From NCBI RefSeq assembly GCF_014204835.1, contig NZ_JACHMD010000001.1, positions 806,001 through 870,000 on the forward strand: a DNA stretch of 64,000 bases, read 5' to 3'. The notes beneath the pieces were generated by a model. The model was not told the origin of the DNA. It saw only the letters and a program-made list of their open reading frames with translations, and did not search any database. A program made the position numbers and the translations under genes. Below are positions 27,352 through 35,910 of the stretch, in pieces. Source of the stretch: Microbacterium marinum. GTDB lineage: Bacteria; Actinomycetota; Actinomycetes; Actinomycetales; Microbacteriaceae. Numbering within the stretch: position 1 is the first letter of the stretch; every line of letters starts with the position of its first letter.

Positions 27352-28236
27352 TCAGCGCTCGAGAGCGACCAGGTCGTCGCCGCTCCACACGCGCACCCCG
27401 GTGGCGGTGAGCGCCAGCGCGGCGGGTGCCGTGGGGTCTGCGACGTCGGCGCAGCCGATCGGTTCGTCTTCATCGCCGAGCGTCGTGACCTGCAGTCCGT
27501 CGCAGTCGGCGTCGACGACTGCTCCGACGACCTCGCCGTCGAGCACGTCGAGCGCGACGACGTCGGTGCCGACCTCGAACCACTCGCCGTCCTGCCGCAC
27601 GCTGGCGGTGCCGGCACAGATGACGGCGGTGAGGGATGCCACGGTGCGCAGGCTCCACGGCTGGTCGCAGGGCGCCTCGTAGCTTTCGCCGTCTTCGGCG
27701 ACGGTCGCACCGTCGAGGTAGGTCGACCGGGGGAGGAGCTCGTCGTAGGGCGACCAGAACGTGCCCTGCGTGAAGGTGCGGAGGGCCTGCGTCTCGCAGT
27801 CGTCCCCGACATCGGCGACGAGGTCGGCTTCGGTCTCGGCGAAGCCGATCAGGTCGCGCACCTGGCGGATGTCGCGGTAGGTCGGCGTGACGTCGTTCCA
27901 TGATTCGCCGTCGTCGTCCGATCGCTCGACGACCGGAGCGTCGTCTCCGCACGCACCGGCGGTTGCCCGCCACAGCACGCCGTCACCGACCGCGAAGAAG
28001 CGCTCGGCGGCACCGGGCGCGGCGAGCTCGATCTCAACCGTCTCGGTCGGCGAGGGGGAGGCGTCTGCGCCAAACGAGAATGACGGTGCCGGTCGGGCTC
28101 CTCCGGTCGGCTCGACGCCACGCCCGCGTTCGATTGCGAGCGCAGCGAGGGCGATGACGGCCGCAGCAAGCCCGATGACGAGCACCGCGACGACGGCGGC
28201 CGGCAGACCGCGACGCACCGCTGATCGGCGTGCCAC
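27352..28236 (-). CDS. Membrane-anchored exported protein, function unknown
   Basis: 294 residues from GTG 28236. A single N-terminal membrane helix (about 10-32) is followed by a Pro/Ser/Thr linker and an extracytoplasmic beta-rich domain (about 75-294). The domain has four or more Cys and repeated short strands with acidic turns such as SDDDGESWNDVTPTY, a pattern reminiscent of BNR or sialidase-like propeller repeats. No catalytic residues can be assigned. Its start is three bases after the stop of the tyrosine-kinase gene, so it belongs to the same transcript and may sense or bind the polymer. Confidence 0.7.
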   Translation of the reverse strand: MARRSAVRRGLPAAVVAVLVIGLAAAVIALAALAIERGRGVEPTGGARPAPSFSFGADASPSPTETVEIELAAPGAAERFFAVGDGVLWRATAGACGDDAPVVERSDDDGESWNDVTPTYRDIRQVRDLIGFAETEADLVADVGDDCETQALRTFTQGTFWSPYDELLPRSTYLDGATVAEDGESYEAPCDQPWSLRTVASLTAVICAGTASVRQDGEWFEVGTDVVALDVLDGEVVGAVVDADCDGLQVTTLGDEDEPIGCADVADPTAPAALALTATGVRVWSGDDLVALER

Positions 28237-28239
28237 GGG

Positions 28240-29736
28240 TCAGCTCGCGTCGGTGGTGCCTCGCGCCTCACGGCGGGAGTCGAAGCCGAGGTCGGCGATG
28301 CCGCCGGTTTCGACGGGGACCACGCCGATGGGAGCCTTGCGCTTGCGGCCGCGGGCCGCCTTGGGCTGCTCCTGCACATAGCCGTAGCCGCCATAACCGT
28401 AGCCGTAGGCGTTGTAGTAGGAGTCGGGACCGCGGGTGGGCACCATCGACATGACGAACCCGGCGACCTTGGCTCCGACCGTCTCGAGGGCGTTCTTGGC
28501 GCCTTCGAGCTGGTGGCGGGTGACCTTGCCGGCGGATGCCACGAGGATCGCGCCGCTGGTGCCTCGGGCGAGGATGGCGGCGTCGGTCACCGGGAGGAGT
28601 GGGGGAGCGTCGCAGAGAACGACGTCGAAGTCGCGCTCGAGCACGTCGAGGAGGGTGGCCATCTGCTTGGACCCGAGCAGCTCGCTCGGGTTCGGCGGGA
28701 TCTTGCCGGCGGGCAGAACGAAGAGGCTGCGGCCGCCCCAGGGGAGCATGACGTCGCCGACGCGGACGCGGCCGATGAGCACGTCGGTGAGGCCGACGCC
28801 GCCTTCGATGCCGAGGTATTCGGCGACCTTCGGCTGACGGAGGTCGGCATCCAGGAGGGCGACCTTCTTGCCGGCATCGGCGAGGGCGATGGCGAGGTTG
28901 ATCGTGGTGGTCGACTTGCCCTCGCTGGGGATGGAGCTGGTGACGACGAAGCTGGCGCGCCCGCCCATGTCGAGGAACTGAAGGTTGGTGCGCAGTGCGC
29001 GGAATGACTCGGCCCGCGGGCTGAGCGGGTCGGCGTGCACGATGAGCGGACGCTCTTTCGCCTTCGCGTCGAAGGCAATCGCACCGAGGGAGGGAGCCTC
29101 GGTGATCTGCTCGGCGTCGCGTGGCGTGCGGACGCGGTTGTCCAGGACGGTGCGGAGCACCGCTAGGCCGACGCCGAGCGCGAGCCCCACGAGCGCGCCG
29201 AGCGCGAGGTTGAGCGGCACGTTGGGGCTGGCGGGCTCGAGTGCGGGCTGCGCGTCGCTGACGCGGGTGAGGCGGATTGGACTGCCGCCTTCCCCGATCT
29301 CTGGTTCGATCTGTGGAACCACTGTCGACAGACTGGCGCCGATCGCATTCGCGAGTTCCGCAGCCGCGACTGGGTCGGGATCAGACACGCTGATCGTTAT
29401 GAGCGTCGTATTGAGCGCCGATGAGGCGGACACCTTTGACCGAAGCTGCGACGAGGTGATCCCGAGATCGAGTTCCGCGATCACGGGGTTGAGGACGATC
29501 GGGGTCGACACGAGGCCGACGTAGGTGTTGATGCGTGTCTGCGCAAAGTTTGCGCCCTGGGCGACCTCGGCCGTCGATCCGCCCGCCTGCGTGGAGACTG
29601 CCACGGTGCTTGACGACTCGTAGATCGGCGTGCGCGTGAGGGAGTAGCCAGCTGCGGCGCCGAGCCCGATGAGCGTGAGCACGACGATGACTAGCCAGTT
29701 CTTCCGCAGAACGCGGATGTAATCGCTGAGCTCCAT
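28240..29736 (-). CDS. Wzc/CpsCD-type polysaccharide copolymerase and BY-kinase
   Basis: 498 residues from ATG 29736. An N-terminal Wzz domain has two membrane helices (about 15-35 and 175-195). The cytoplasmic BY-kinase domain has Walker A SSIPSEGKSTT, Walker A' KVALLDADLRQPK and Walker B FDVVLCDAPP. A Tyr-rich cluster (DSYYNAYGYGYGGYGYVQ, near 445-462) is the expected autophosphorylation site. Such proteins control chain length and export of capsule or exopolysaccharide through phosphorylation cycles. The longer frame to 29778 is not needed. It probably serves the Wzx/Wzy locus at 36-55 kb or a nearby synthase. Confidence 0.92.
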   Translation of the reverse strand: MELSDYIRVLRKNWLVIVVLTLIGLGAAAGYSLTRTPIYESSSTVAVSTQAGGSTAEVAQGANFAQTRINTYVGLVSTPIVLNPVIAELDLGITSSQLRSKVSASSALNTTLITISVSDPDPVAAAELANAIGASLSTVVPQIEPEIGEGGSPIRLTRVSDAQPALEPASPNVPLNLALGALVGLALGVGLAVLRTVLDNRVRTPRDAEQITEAPSLGAIAFDAKAKERPLIVHADPLSPRAESFRALRTNLQFLDMGGRASFVVTSSIPSEGKSTTTINLAIALADAGKKVALLDADLRQPKVAEYLGIEGGVGLTDVLIGRVRVGDVMLPWGGRSLFVLPAGKIPPNPSELLGSKQMATLLDVLERDFDVVLCDAPPLLPVTDAAILARGTSGAILVASAGKVTRHQLEGAKNALETVGAKVAGFVMSMVPTRGPDSYYNAYGYGYGGYGYVQEQPKAARGRKRKAPIGVVPVETGGIADLGFDSRREARGTTDAS

Positions 29737-29784
29737 GGTGCCTCTCGTGCCCACGCCTCGAGAGGCGCCCCCGGTCATTGCGGT

Positions 29785-30690
29785 TCAGTCTGCCACACCC
29801 ATGTCACGCCGAGATGTCGCCGCGGCGTCGGCGGGCTGGGCTTGACGTCGGAGCGATGAACGTCGCGTCAGCATGAGCGCTCCGGCTCCGAGCATCAGCA
29901 CCCCGCCCGACGCTACGACAAGAAGCGAGCCGTCCTTGCCCGAGACGGCGAGCCGCTCGTCGGCGGGGGCATCGGGCGTTGGTTCCGGGACCGGGTCGTC
30001 CGCCCCCATAAACATCATCGACTGGAACGCGAGCACGGCGCCCTCTGCGTCCCGCACGTACAGCACGAAGTTCGACGCATCGGCGAGCGGCGCAGCGAAC
30101 ACGAATGCGCCGTCGCTGTCGGGTTCGACGGTGCCGAGTACCGTCGGCTCGGGGTCGAGGACAGGGTCGGGCGAGGATGCTGCTGCGCCTTCGGGCTGGT
30201 CGTGCAGCTCGATGCTGACGGGGCCGGTGTCGAGGAAGTACGTGCCCACGAGGTCGATGCCGAGCCCGCTCGGCACATTGACGATCTCGAGGTCGAGGGT
30301 GGGACCGGGGATGACGGTGACGGTCTGCGAGCTGGCGGCGCCCGGCTCGTACTCGAACGCGGCCGACTCGGCGATGACCGAGACCTCCGATCCTGCTGCG
30401 ATGCCGTGCCACTCGAGGTCGAGGGTCTCTTCCCAGACGTCTGCGAGCGGTTCGCCGTCGACGATCCAGGTGTATTCCGTGTAGGTCGGCTCGGGGGAGA
30501 GGTCGCCGCCGAGCTCGGCCGTGAGAACCTCCTGCGCCTGCGGCGACTCGGGCAGTGAGACCGTCAGCGTGCCGGTGTGCGTCGGCAGGTGATCGGTCGG
30601 CTCAGCGGATGCCGGTGCCGCGGCGCCCAGCACGATGCCGGCTACCACGAGCGCAGCGGCGACTGCGCGCGCAGGTGCGATGTGATGCAT
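29785..30690 (-). CDS. Secreted surface protein with LAVSG-type anchor
   Basis: 301 residues. A signal peptide (about 1-29, ending APASA) is followed by two beta-sandwich-like regions (about 38-130 and 130-230) without enzyme motifs and a Pro/Asp linker. LAVSG, a hydrophobic helix (LLVVASGGVLMLGAGALML) and basic residues (RRSSLRR) come next. About 25 more residues follow the basic stretch, longer than a usual sorting signal. LAxTG is the class E sortase motif in Actinobacteria; here Ser replaces Thr. The function is unknown. Confidence 0.75.
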   Translation of the reverse strand: MHHIAPARAVAAALVVAGIVLGAAAPASAEPTDHLPTHTGTLTVSLPESPQAQEVLTAELGGDLSPEPTYTEYTWIVDGEPLADVWEETLDLEWHGIAAGSEVSVIAESAAFEYEPGAASSQTVTVIPGPTLDLEIVNVPSGLGIDLVGTYFLDTGPVSIELHDQPEGAAASSPDPVLDPEPTVLGTVEPDSDGAFVFAAPLADASNFVLYVRDAEGAVLAFQSMMFMGADDPVPEPTPDAPADERLAVSGKDGSLLVVASGGVLMLGAGALMLTRRSSLRRQAQPADAAATSRRDMGVAD

Positions 30691-30829
30691 GACGGTTCCC
30701 CCTCATCGGATCCCCACGATCCGCCGCGCCCCAGCGCGTGCATCCGACAGTGAAGGAGGGATGCCGCGACTGCCAGCCGATGCAACCGGGTGTCGCCGAC
30801 GCAATCGACGACTCGGCGGCGTGAACGCG

Positions 30830-31141
30830 TCAGCCGCGCTTCGCGTGGTGCGCGAGCGTCGTTACGACGCCGCCCAGCACAAGTGCGCTGATGCCTGCGA
30901 CGATGAACACCCGCTCGAAGAACCCGCTGAGCTAGCCGAGCGCGCCTGCCCACGAGATGTCGGACGGCTCGAACAGCTCGCCGATCTCGATCCTCCACGC
31001 GAGCCCTTCGTGCCACGCGCCGAGGGCAAGCGAGAGCGGCAGCGAGCCGCACGTGATCCAGACGAGCAACACAGCTGCGCCGGCCCCCAGCGCTTCGCCG
31101 GTGCAGATGCCGCCTGCCCGGGCGTTGTCGATGCGCTCTCG
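30830..31141 (-). pseudogene. Remnant of a small membrane-protein gene with internal stop
   Basis: Read on the minus strand, this frame has membrane-like sequence (GAGAAVLLVWITCGSLPLSL and later FFERVFIVAGISALVLGGVV) interrupted by TAG at 30932-30934. It ends at TGA 30830-30832. There is no start codon before it: the frame is closed by TGA a few bases upstream of its first residues. Other frames here have implausible compositions. It looks like a decayed two-helix membrane protein; the parent family is not recognised. This region separates the surface protein at 29785 from the repeat protein at 31168. Confidence 0.55.
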
Positions 31142-31167
31142 TCAAGCATGGTCGTCTACCCCTCGGG

Positions 31168-32391
31168 TCACCGGACGGCGCGAGTCTTCGCCGACGCCTT
31201 CGCGACCGTCGTGTAGCCGGACTTCGTGCCCGTGACCTTCACGCTGATCGTCTTGCCCTTGTGTGACTTCGTGAGCGTAAGGGTGGACTTCGTCGCGCCC
31301 TTCAGTGCCTTGCTCGAGGCGTACCACTGGTACGCGAGCCGAGTGCCACTCGTCCACGTGCCCGGCTTCGCAGTGAGCTTCTTGCCGACACTCGCCGTGC
31401 CCGAAATCGTCGGGGTCTTGGCGGTGAGCGTGCCTGCCTTGACGGTGACCGATGGCGACACGAGGGTGACCGCGGCGAAGCCCGGTTTCGTCCCGGTGAC
31501 CCGAACGGAGAGTTTCTTGCCGCGAACCGACGCCGCCGGTGTGTAGGTCGCCGCAGTCGCTCTGGCGATCGCTCTGCCGTCGCTCAGCCACTGGTAGGCA
31601 AAGGAGGTGCCGGATGTCCACGTTCCGGGTTTCGCCGACACCTTCCGCCCAACGGAGGCGCCGGCGGTGATGGTCGGAACGGTGCTCCGCGTGACCTTCA
31701 CGTCGGACTCGATGCGCTGCTCACGGAACTCGCCCGGCGCGAACTCGCCCTTGACCCGAACACCGAGTCGCTTTCCGGCCAGACCAGTCGTGACTCGCAG
31801 CGTGCGGCTCGTGGCGCCCTCGATGAACTCGCCGTCCGCGGTCCAGGCATATGCCATTCGGATGCCGCTGGGCCATGCGCCCCCGGCGACGCTCACCGTT
31901 CCGCCCGTCGTCTGCGTCCCCGAAATCGTGGAAAGAGTCCGCTTTCCGCCGAGCGTGTCGAGATCAGCATCGACGCCCGACACCGTGGTCGTCGCTCCGA
32001 GCGTGAGGGTCGTCGCCGCCGACGCGAGGAACTGGTCGCTCCACCACTCCCGCCAGCCGGACTCCTTTCCGTTCGGCCCCCACGTCTCGTGGAAGAAGTC
32101 GGTGAGTTCCACACGGTACTTGCCTGCTGGAAGGTCGCGGATCGCGTACGACCCGTCGGCCTCCGCGACGTCCACGCTCTCCAACACCCACCCACCGGAG
32201 GGGGATTGCCGGTAGGCGATGGCCATGCCTTCGAACGGCAGTCCGTCGGCGCGGACGGACCCGGAGATCTTCCCGGTGATCGTCGCGCCCTCTTCTGAAG
32301 CGGCTGCGGGCGATGCGACGGCCAGGAGCGGTCCGATGAGGATCGCGGCCGTGACACTGCTGACGACGCGGGCGAACGTTGCCTTCCGCAT
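31168..32391 (-). CDS. Secreted repeat protein with CarboxypepD-like and Ig-like domains
   Basis: 407 residues from ATG 32391. A signal peptide (ending AAASE) is followed by a CarboxypepD_reg or SdrD_B-like beta domain (about 36-130), with DGSYAIRDLPAGKYRVEL. About three Ig-like or SLAP-like repeats follow, each with the core KPGTWTSGTRLAYQWYASS. The end (KTRAVR) is nearly the same as in the upstream gene. Its ATG overlaps the upstream stop in a TGATG arrangement, so translation is coupled. It is a cell-surface or secreted adhesin-like protein, with no enzyme motif seen. Confidence 0.78.
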   Translation of the reverse strand: MRKATFARVVSSVTAAILIGPLLAVASPAAASEEGATITGKISGSVRADGLPFEGMAIAYRQSPSGGWVLESVDVAEADGSYAIRDLPAGKYRVELTDFFHETWGPNGKESGWREWWSDQFLASAATTLTLGATTTVSGVDADLDTLGGKRTLSTISGTQTTGGTVSVAGGAWPSGIRMAYAWTADGEFIEGATSRTLRVTTGLAGKRLGVRVKGEFAPGEFREQRIESDVKVTRSTVPTITAGASVGRKVSAKPGTWTSGTSFAYQWLSDGRAIARATAATYTPAASVRGKKLSVRVTGTKPGFAAVTLVSPSVTVKAGTLTAKTPTISGTASVGKKLTAKPGTWTSGTRLAYQWYASSKALKGATKSTLTLTKSHKGKTISVKVTGTKSGYTTVAKASAKTRAVR

Positions 32392-34190
32392 CACCGCACC
32401 GCCCGAGTCTTCGCGGAGGTTTTCGCGACCGTCGTGTACCCGGACTTGGTGCCCGTGACCTTGACCGTGATGGTCTTCGCCTTATGGGACTTCGTCAGGG
32501 TGAGGGTGGACTTCGTTGCGCCCACGATCGCCTTGCCGCTGGCGTACCACTGGTATGAGAAGCGGCTGCCGCTCGTCCAGGTGCCCGGCTTGGCGGTGAG
32601 TCTCTTGCCGACGCTCGCTGTGCCCGAGATGGTGGGCGTCGCCGTGCGCGCGACTTTCAGTGTGGCCTTACTGGTTGCGGCTCCGGTGGTGAACCCGGAC
32701 TTCGTGCCGGTGACCTTCGCGGTGATTGCGGTCCCCGCATGCGTGGTTCCGAGCACGAGGGTGGACTTCGTCGCCCCCTTGATGGCCTTCCCGGCGGCGT
32801 ACCACTGGTACGTGAATCGAGTTCCCGAGGTCCACGCGCCGGGTTTCACCAACAACGTCGCTCCAACTGCGGCGGCTCCGGACACGGCGGGGCTGCCGAC
32901 GGTGAGGATGCGCTCGGTTGTCGCAGATGATCGGACCTGCCAGAAGTTCGCCTCCGTCATCGCGAACACTTCCACGCTCACGCGCTTGCCTGCGAGGGAT
33001 CCCGGGATCTTGAGTGTGGCAGCGGTCGCTCGCGGCACCGGGGTGCCGTCGGCGAGCCATCGGTAGGAGAGTTCCACGTTCGGCCACGCGCCGGGGCTCG
33101 CTTTGACGGTCCCGCCGACGACGGGTGTCCCGGTGACGGACGGGGCAGTGGGCTTGCCAGCGATCGTGTCGAGGTCTGCGTCGACGCCCGTACGGCTCGC
33201 CGCAGAGGTGAGATCGATTATGGTCGCGGTCGGCTGCGAATGCTTGTCTTGCCACCATTCACGACGCTCGGAGCTCGAAGTCTCGCCGTTGGTGCCGTAG
33301 TTCAAGTCGAAGGAGACCGTGTACTTCCCGGGCACGAGGCCTCTGATCGTGTAATTCCCGCGCGCATCCGTCGATGCGTAGCCCTCGTTCTCGCCGTTGT
33401 GCGCTCCCACTCGAAGGTACGACGCAGGAGGCCGGATTCCGGTGATCGTGCCCGAGATGACTCGACCGGATGACAGCGTGTGCGTGAGCGCGGTGCTGCC
33501 GCCGGGCGCAGTCACAGTCACCGTTGCGGCAGAGGAGAAGTCGTACGCGCCGCCGTGCCACTGCGTCTGGACGATGTTGTTGTTCGCACGATCGCTGTAG
33601 TCGTGTGTCGAATAGAGGATCTTGTAGACGCCGGGTCGCAACGCTGAGATCTCGAACGAGCCGTCCTCTTCAACGTCGCCGCTCGCGGCGTAGTGGGCGG
33701 AATCGACGACCGAGTACGCGTACGCAGTCGTGAAGACATCGGCGGTGTCCGTGCCCGCGGGGTAGGTGATCTTCCCGGTGATGCGGGCCTCTCGCACCAG
33801 TGCGGCGTTGATGCCGGCGCGGGTCTGTCCGGCTGTCAAGGCAATGGTGGACGCCTCGCCCATCGCGGTCTTGTCGTTCCACCACTCCCAAGCGAGGTGG
33901 TTACGCGCTACAAAACTGACCTTGTAGGTGCCGGGCTCGAGCCCCGCGATCGTGTAGGTGCCATCGGCTGCGACCTTCGACCGGCCCGCCGCCCACGGAT
34001 AGTCGGCTTCGGTGTACGCCCGAACTTCAACGTCCGCTTCGGCGAGGCTGATTCCGACCGGCGCGCTGACCGTGCCCGAAATAGACGCGCCGGTCGCGGC
34101 TGTCGCCGGCGACACGAATCCGAACATCGATCCCAGCAGGATGGCGACTGCAGCGATCGCAATCGCGCGCACGCGAGTGACCCTTTTCAT
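32391..34190 (-). CDS. Large secreted repeat protein, paralogue of the downstream gene
   Basis: 599 residues from ATG 34190. A signal peptide (about 1-32) is followed by three CarboxypepD_reg-like domains, each with a Gly-x-Y-x-I/L-x-GL-x-PGxY pattern such as DGTYTIAGLEPGTYKVSF and RGNYTIRGLVPGKYTVSF. Three Ig-like repeats at the C-terminus carry the core KPGTWTSGSRFSYQWYASG. The last repeat is almost identical to that of the downstream protein, showing recent duplication or gene conversion. It is probably a surface or matrix protein. The start is chosen for the signal peptide; the open frame continues to 34289 without support. Confidence 0.78.
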   Translation of the reverse strand: MKRVTRVRAIAIAAVAILLGSMFGFVSPATAATGASISGTVSAPVGISLAEADVEVRAYTEADYPWAAGRSKVAADGTYTIAGLEPGTYKVSFVARNHLAWEWWNDKTAMGEASTIALTAGQTRAGINAALVREARITGKITYPAGTDTADVFTTAYAYSVVDSAHYAASGDVEEDGSFEISALRPGVYKILYSTHDYSDRANNNIVQTQWHGGAYDFSSAATVTVTAPGGSTALTHTLSSGRVISGTITGIRPPASYLRVGAHNGENEGYASTDARGNYTIRGLVPGKYTVSFDLNYGTNGETSSSERREWWQDKHSQPTATIIDLTSAASRTGVDADLDTIAGKPTAPSVTGTPVVGGTVKASPGAWPNVELSYRWLADGTPVPRATAATLKIPGSLAGKRVSVEVFAMTEANFWQVRSSATTERILTVGSPAVSGAAAVGATLLVKPGAWTSGTRFTYQWYAAGKAIKGATKSTLVLGTTHAGTAITAKVTGTKSGFTTGAATSKATLKVARTATPTISGTASVGKRLTAKPGTWTSGSRFSYQWYASGKAIVGATKSTLTLTKSHKAKTITVKVTGTKSGYTTVAKTSAKTRAVR

Positions 34191-34357
34191 GATGTTCCCC
34201 CTCGGCGGTTCCCGAGTTGAACCGCCTGCGCCCCAGCGCACTGCTCCGAGAGTAGGGGAGTGGACGGGCGAGCGCCAGCGAATGCACACCCGGTGTCATC
34301 CCGCAATCCTCCGCCGAGGAATGGGCCGACCGACGGTCGCCGGAATACGCTCACGGC

Positions 34358-34606
34358 ATGCCTTCGGATGCTGCGCTCTCCCGCCCGGCCGGGGTGGTGT
34401 GGGCTCGCGTCGAGCACGGGTTCCATCTCGCGAGCGGGGCGGGCGACTTTCTCGGATACGTCGACCGTCAGGCGGACGGGGTGTTCGTCGCGTTCGACAT
34501 GCGATCGCAGCCGGTAGGCCGGTTCGGCGATCTGGTGTCGGCGATGCAGGTTGTGTCGATGGGCGCCGACGCGGCGGCACGTCGGAGTGAGGCGGCGCGC
34601 GCATGA
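34358..34606 (+). CDS. Small hypothetical protein upstream of the BLUF gene
   Basis: 82 residues, no recognised domain, no membrane segment. A short beta-rich middle (GVVWARVEHGFHLASGAGDFLGYVDR) is followed by an Ala-rich end. Its stop overlaps the start of the BLUF gene (ATGA at 34603-34606), so the two are coupled. That suggests it works with the photoreceptor, but this is inference. Confidence 0.65.
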   Translation: MPSDAALSRPAGVVWARVEHGFHLASGAGDFLGYVDRQADGVFVAFDMRSQPVGRFGDLVSAMQVVSMGADAAARRSEAARA

Positions 34607-35046
34607 GGCATGACGGACTGATCTCGGTGCTGTACTCCAGTACGGCGACGGCAGCGTTCGATGAGCGCGAGCTCGAGGCGTTGCTCGCCCAGTGTCGTGC
34701 CTCGAACGCGGATGCCGGGGTGACCGGCATGTTGCTGTACCGGGCGGGCCGATTCTTCCAGGTGCTGGAGGGTCGCGAGTCGGTGGTGCGCCCGCTCGTG
34801 GAGCGCATCGCGCTCGACGGGCGGCACCATGACATGCGGGTGCTGGTGGATTCACCGATCGAGGCTCGCGAGTTCGCGGAGTGGACGATGGGCTACGAGC
34901 GCATCGAAGCACCGACGGATGCCGCGCCGTCCGGCTTCCGCGACACGTTCGCGGACCTCGAAAACAGCGCCGACCCGAGCGCCGCACTGCGCGCCGCGCA
35001 CGAGCTGAGCCTCTGGTTCCGCGTCCGCGCGCACCGCTCGCAGTAG
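34603..35046 (+). CDS. BLUF-domain blue-light sensor
   Basis: 147 residues: a BLUF fold (about 5-97) plus a short C-terminal region without an output domain. The flavin-binding and photocycle residues are all present: Tyr11 (VLYSST), Asn35 (ASNADAG) and Gln53 (FFQVLEG), so FAD binding and blue-light signalling are expected. Short BLUF proteins act by protein contact. It lies between the repeat-protein genes and the fucose genes, which raises the possibility of light control of surface polymers. The output partner is unknown. Confidence 0.9.
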   Translation: MRHDGLISVLYSSTATAAFDERELEALLAQCRASNADAGVTGMLLYRAGRFFQVLEGRESVVRPLVERIALDGRHHDMRVLVDSPIEAREFAEWTMGYERIEAPTDAAPSGFRDTFADLENSADPSAALRAAHELSLWFRVRAHRSQ

Positions 35047-35087
35047 CGCAATCGGGGCGGGCGGATGCCGCACGCAAGAATGTCCGC

Positions 35088-35582
35088 ATGACGTTCTTGC
35101 CCGATGATCTGTACGCCCAGATCGAGCAGTCGATGCCGATTGCCTGTGTCGACTTCGTCCCCGTACGGATGACTCCCGAGGGCAAGACCGAAGTCGGGCT
35201 GATCCTTCGCGATTCGCCGTTCGGTGAGGTGTGGTGCCACCTCGGCGGCCGCGTGAATCGAGGCGAGACGATCGTGCAGGCACTTCGCCGCCACGCTCGC
35301 GACACCCTCGACGTCGACCTCGCGATCGAGCCGAACGCTCAGCCTGACTACGTTTACGAGTGGTTCCCGCCCGACATCGCCCCCACCGACGGCACCACCC
35401 ACGGCGACGACCCCCGCAAGCACGCCATCGGCCTCTCCTACGTCGTCGAGCTCACTGGGACGCCCGCACCCCGCAACGAGGCCCTGGACTTCGCTTGGTT
35501 TCCGATCGACCGGTTGGCCGCGAGCATGTGGCCGGGGTCCGATCAGTTGATCCACCTTCTTGTGAATCAGCAGCCGGGCTGA
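35088..35582 (+). CDS. DUF4916-type Nudix-related protein
   Basis: 164 residues from ATG 35088. It has a Nudix-fold region, but the Nudix box is degenerate. In GGRVNRGETIVQALRRHARD the first Gly and Glu are in place, but the REUxEE core reads RHARDT. That pattern fits DUF4916, a Nudix-fold family whose catalysis is doubtful. It starts 42 bases after the BLUF stop and is probably cotranscribed. Substrate and role are unknown. Confidence 0.75.
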   Translation: MTFLPDDLYAQIEQSMPIACVDFVPVRMTPEGKTEVGLILRDSPFGEVWCHLGGRVNRGETIVQALRRHARDTLDVDLAIEPNAQPDYVYEWFPPDIAPTDGTTHGDDPRKHAIGLSYVVELTGTPAPRNEALDFAWFPIDRLAASMWPGSDQLIHLLVNQQPG

Positions 35583-35682
35583 ACTAAACGCCACGATTGG
35601 CGAGTTCCGGGGAATGCGCTCGAACGTCAAACACGCTGTTCGTGATCAGACGAGCGCACTCGTCGTATCCCGAATGCACCGA

Positions 35683-35871
35683 TCATCTGAAGTCGTCGTC
35701 CTTGTCCATTCCGCTTGACATGTAAATGTCTTCGGCTTCATACGCGCTGAGGCTGTCGCTGTCGTTATGGTCGTCGCCGATCATGCAGCGGCAGTCCTCG
35801 CAAACCTGTTCGATGGACCCGTCAGGGTGACCGAGGTCGTACGAGCGGGTGTGTTTCGGGCCAGTTGGCAT
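35683..35871 (-). CDS. Small acidic hypothetical protein with a Cys cluster
   Basis: 62 residues from ATG 35871 (a GTG at 35889 is also open). It is Asp/Ser-rich, with a CEDCRCMIGDDH stretch that could bind a metal and a DKDDDFR end. No family is recognised. It lies convergent with the Nudix-like gene; the hundred bases after that gene hold nothing recognised. Confidence 0.5.
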   Translation of the reverse strand: MPTGPKHTRSYDLGHPDGSIEQVCEDCRCMIGDDHNDSDSLSAYEAEDIYMSSGMDKDDDFR

Positions 35872-35910
35872 GATCCCGATGCTACGCACGACCCGCGTTA
35901 TCGCACGTGC

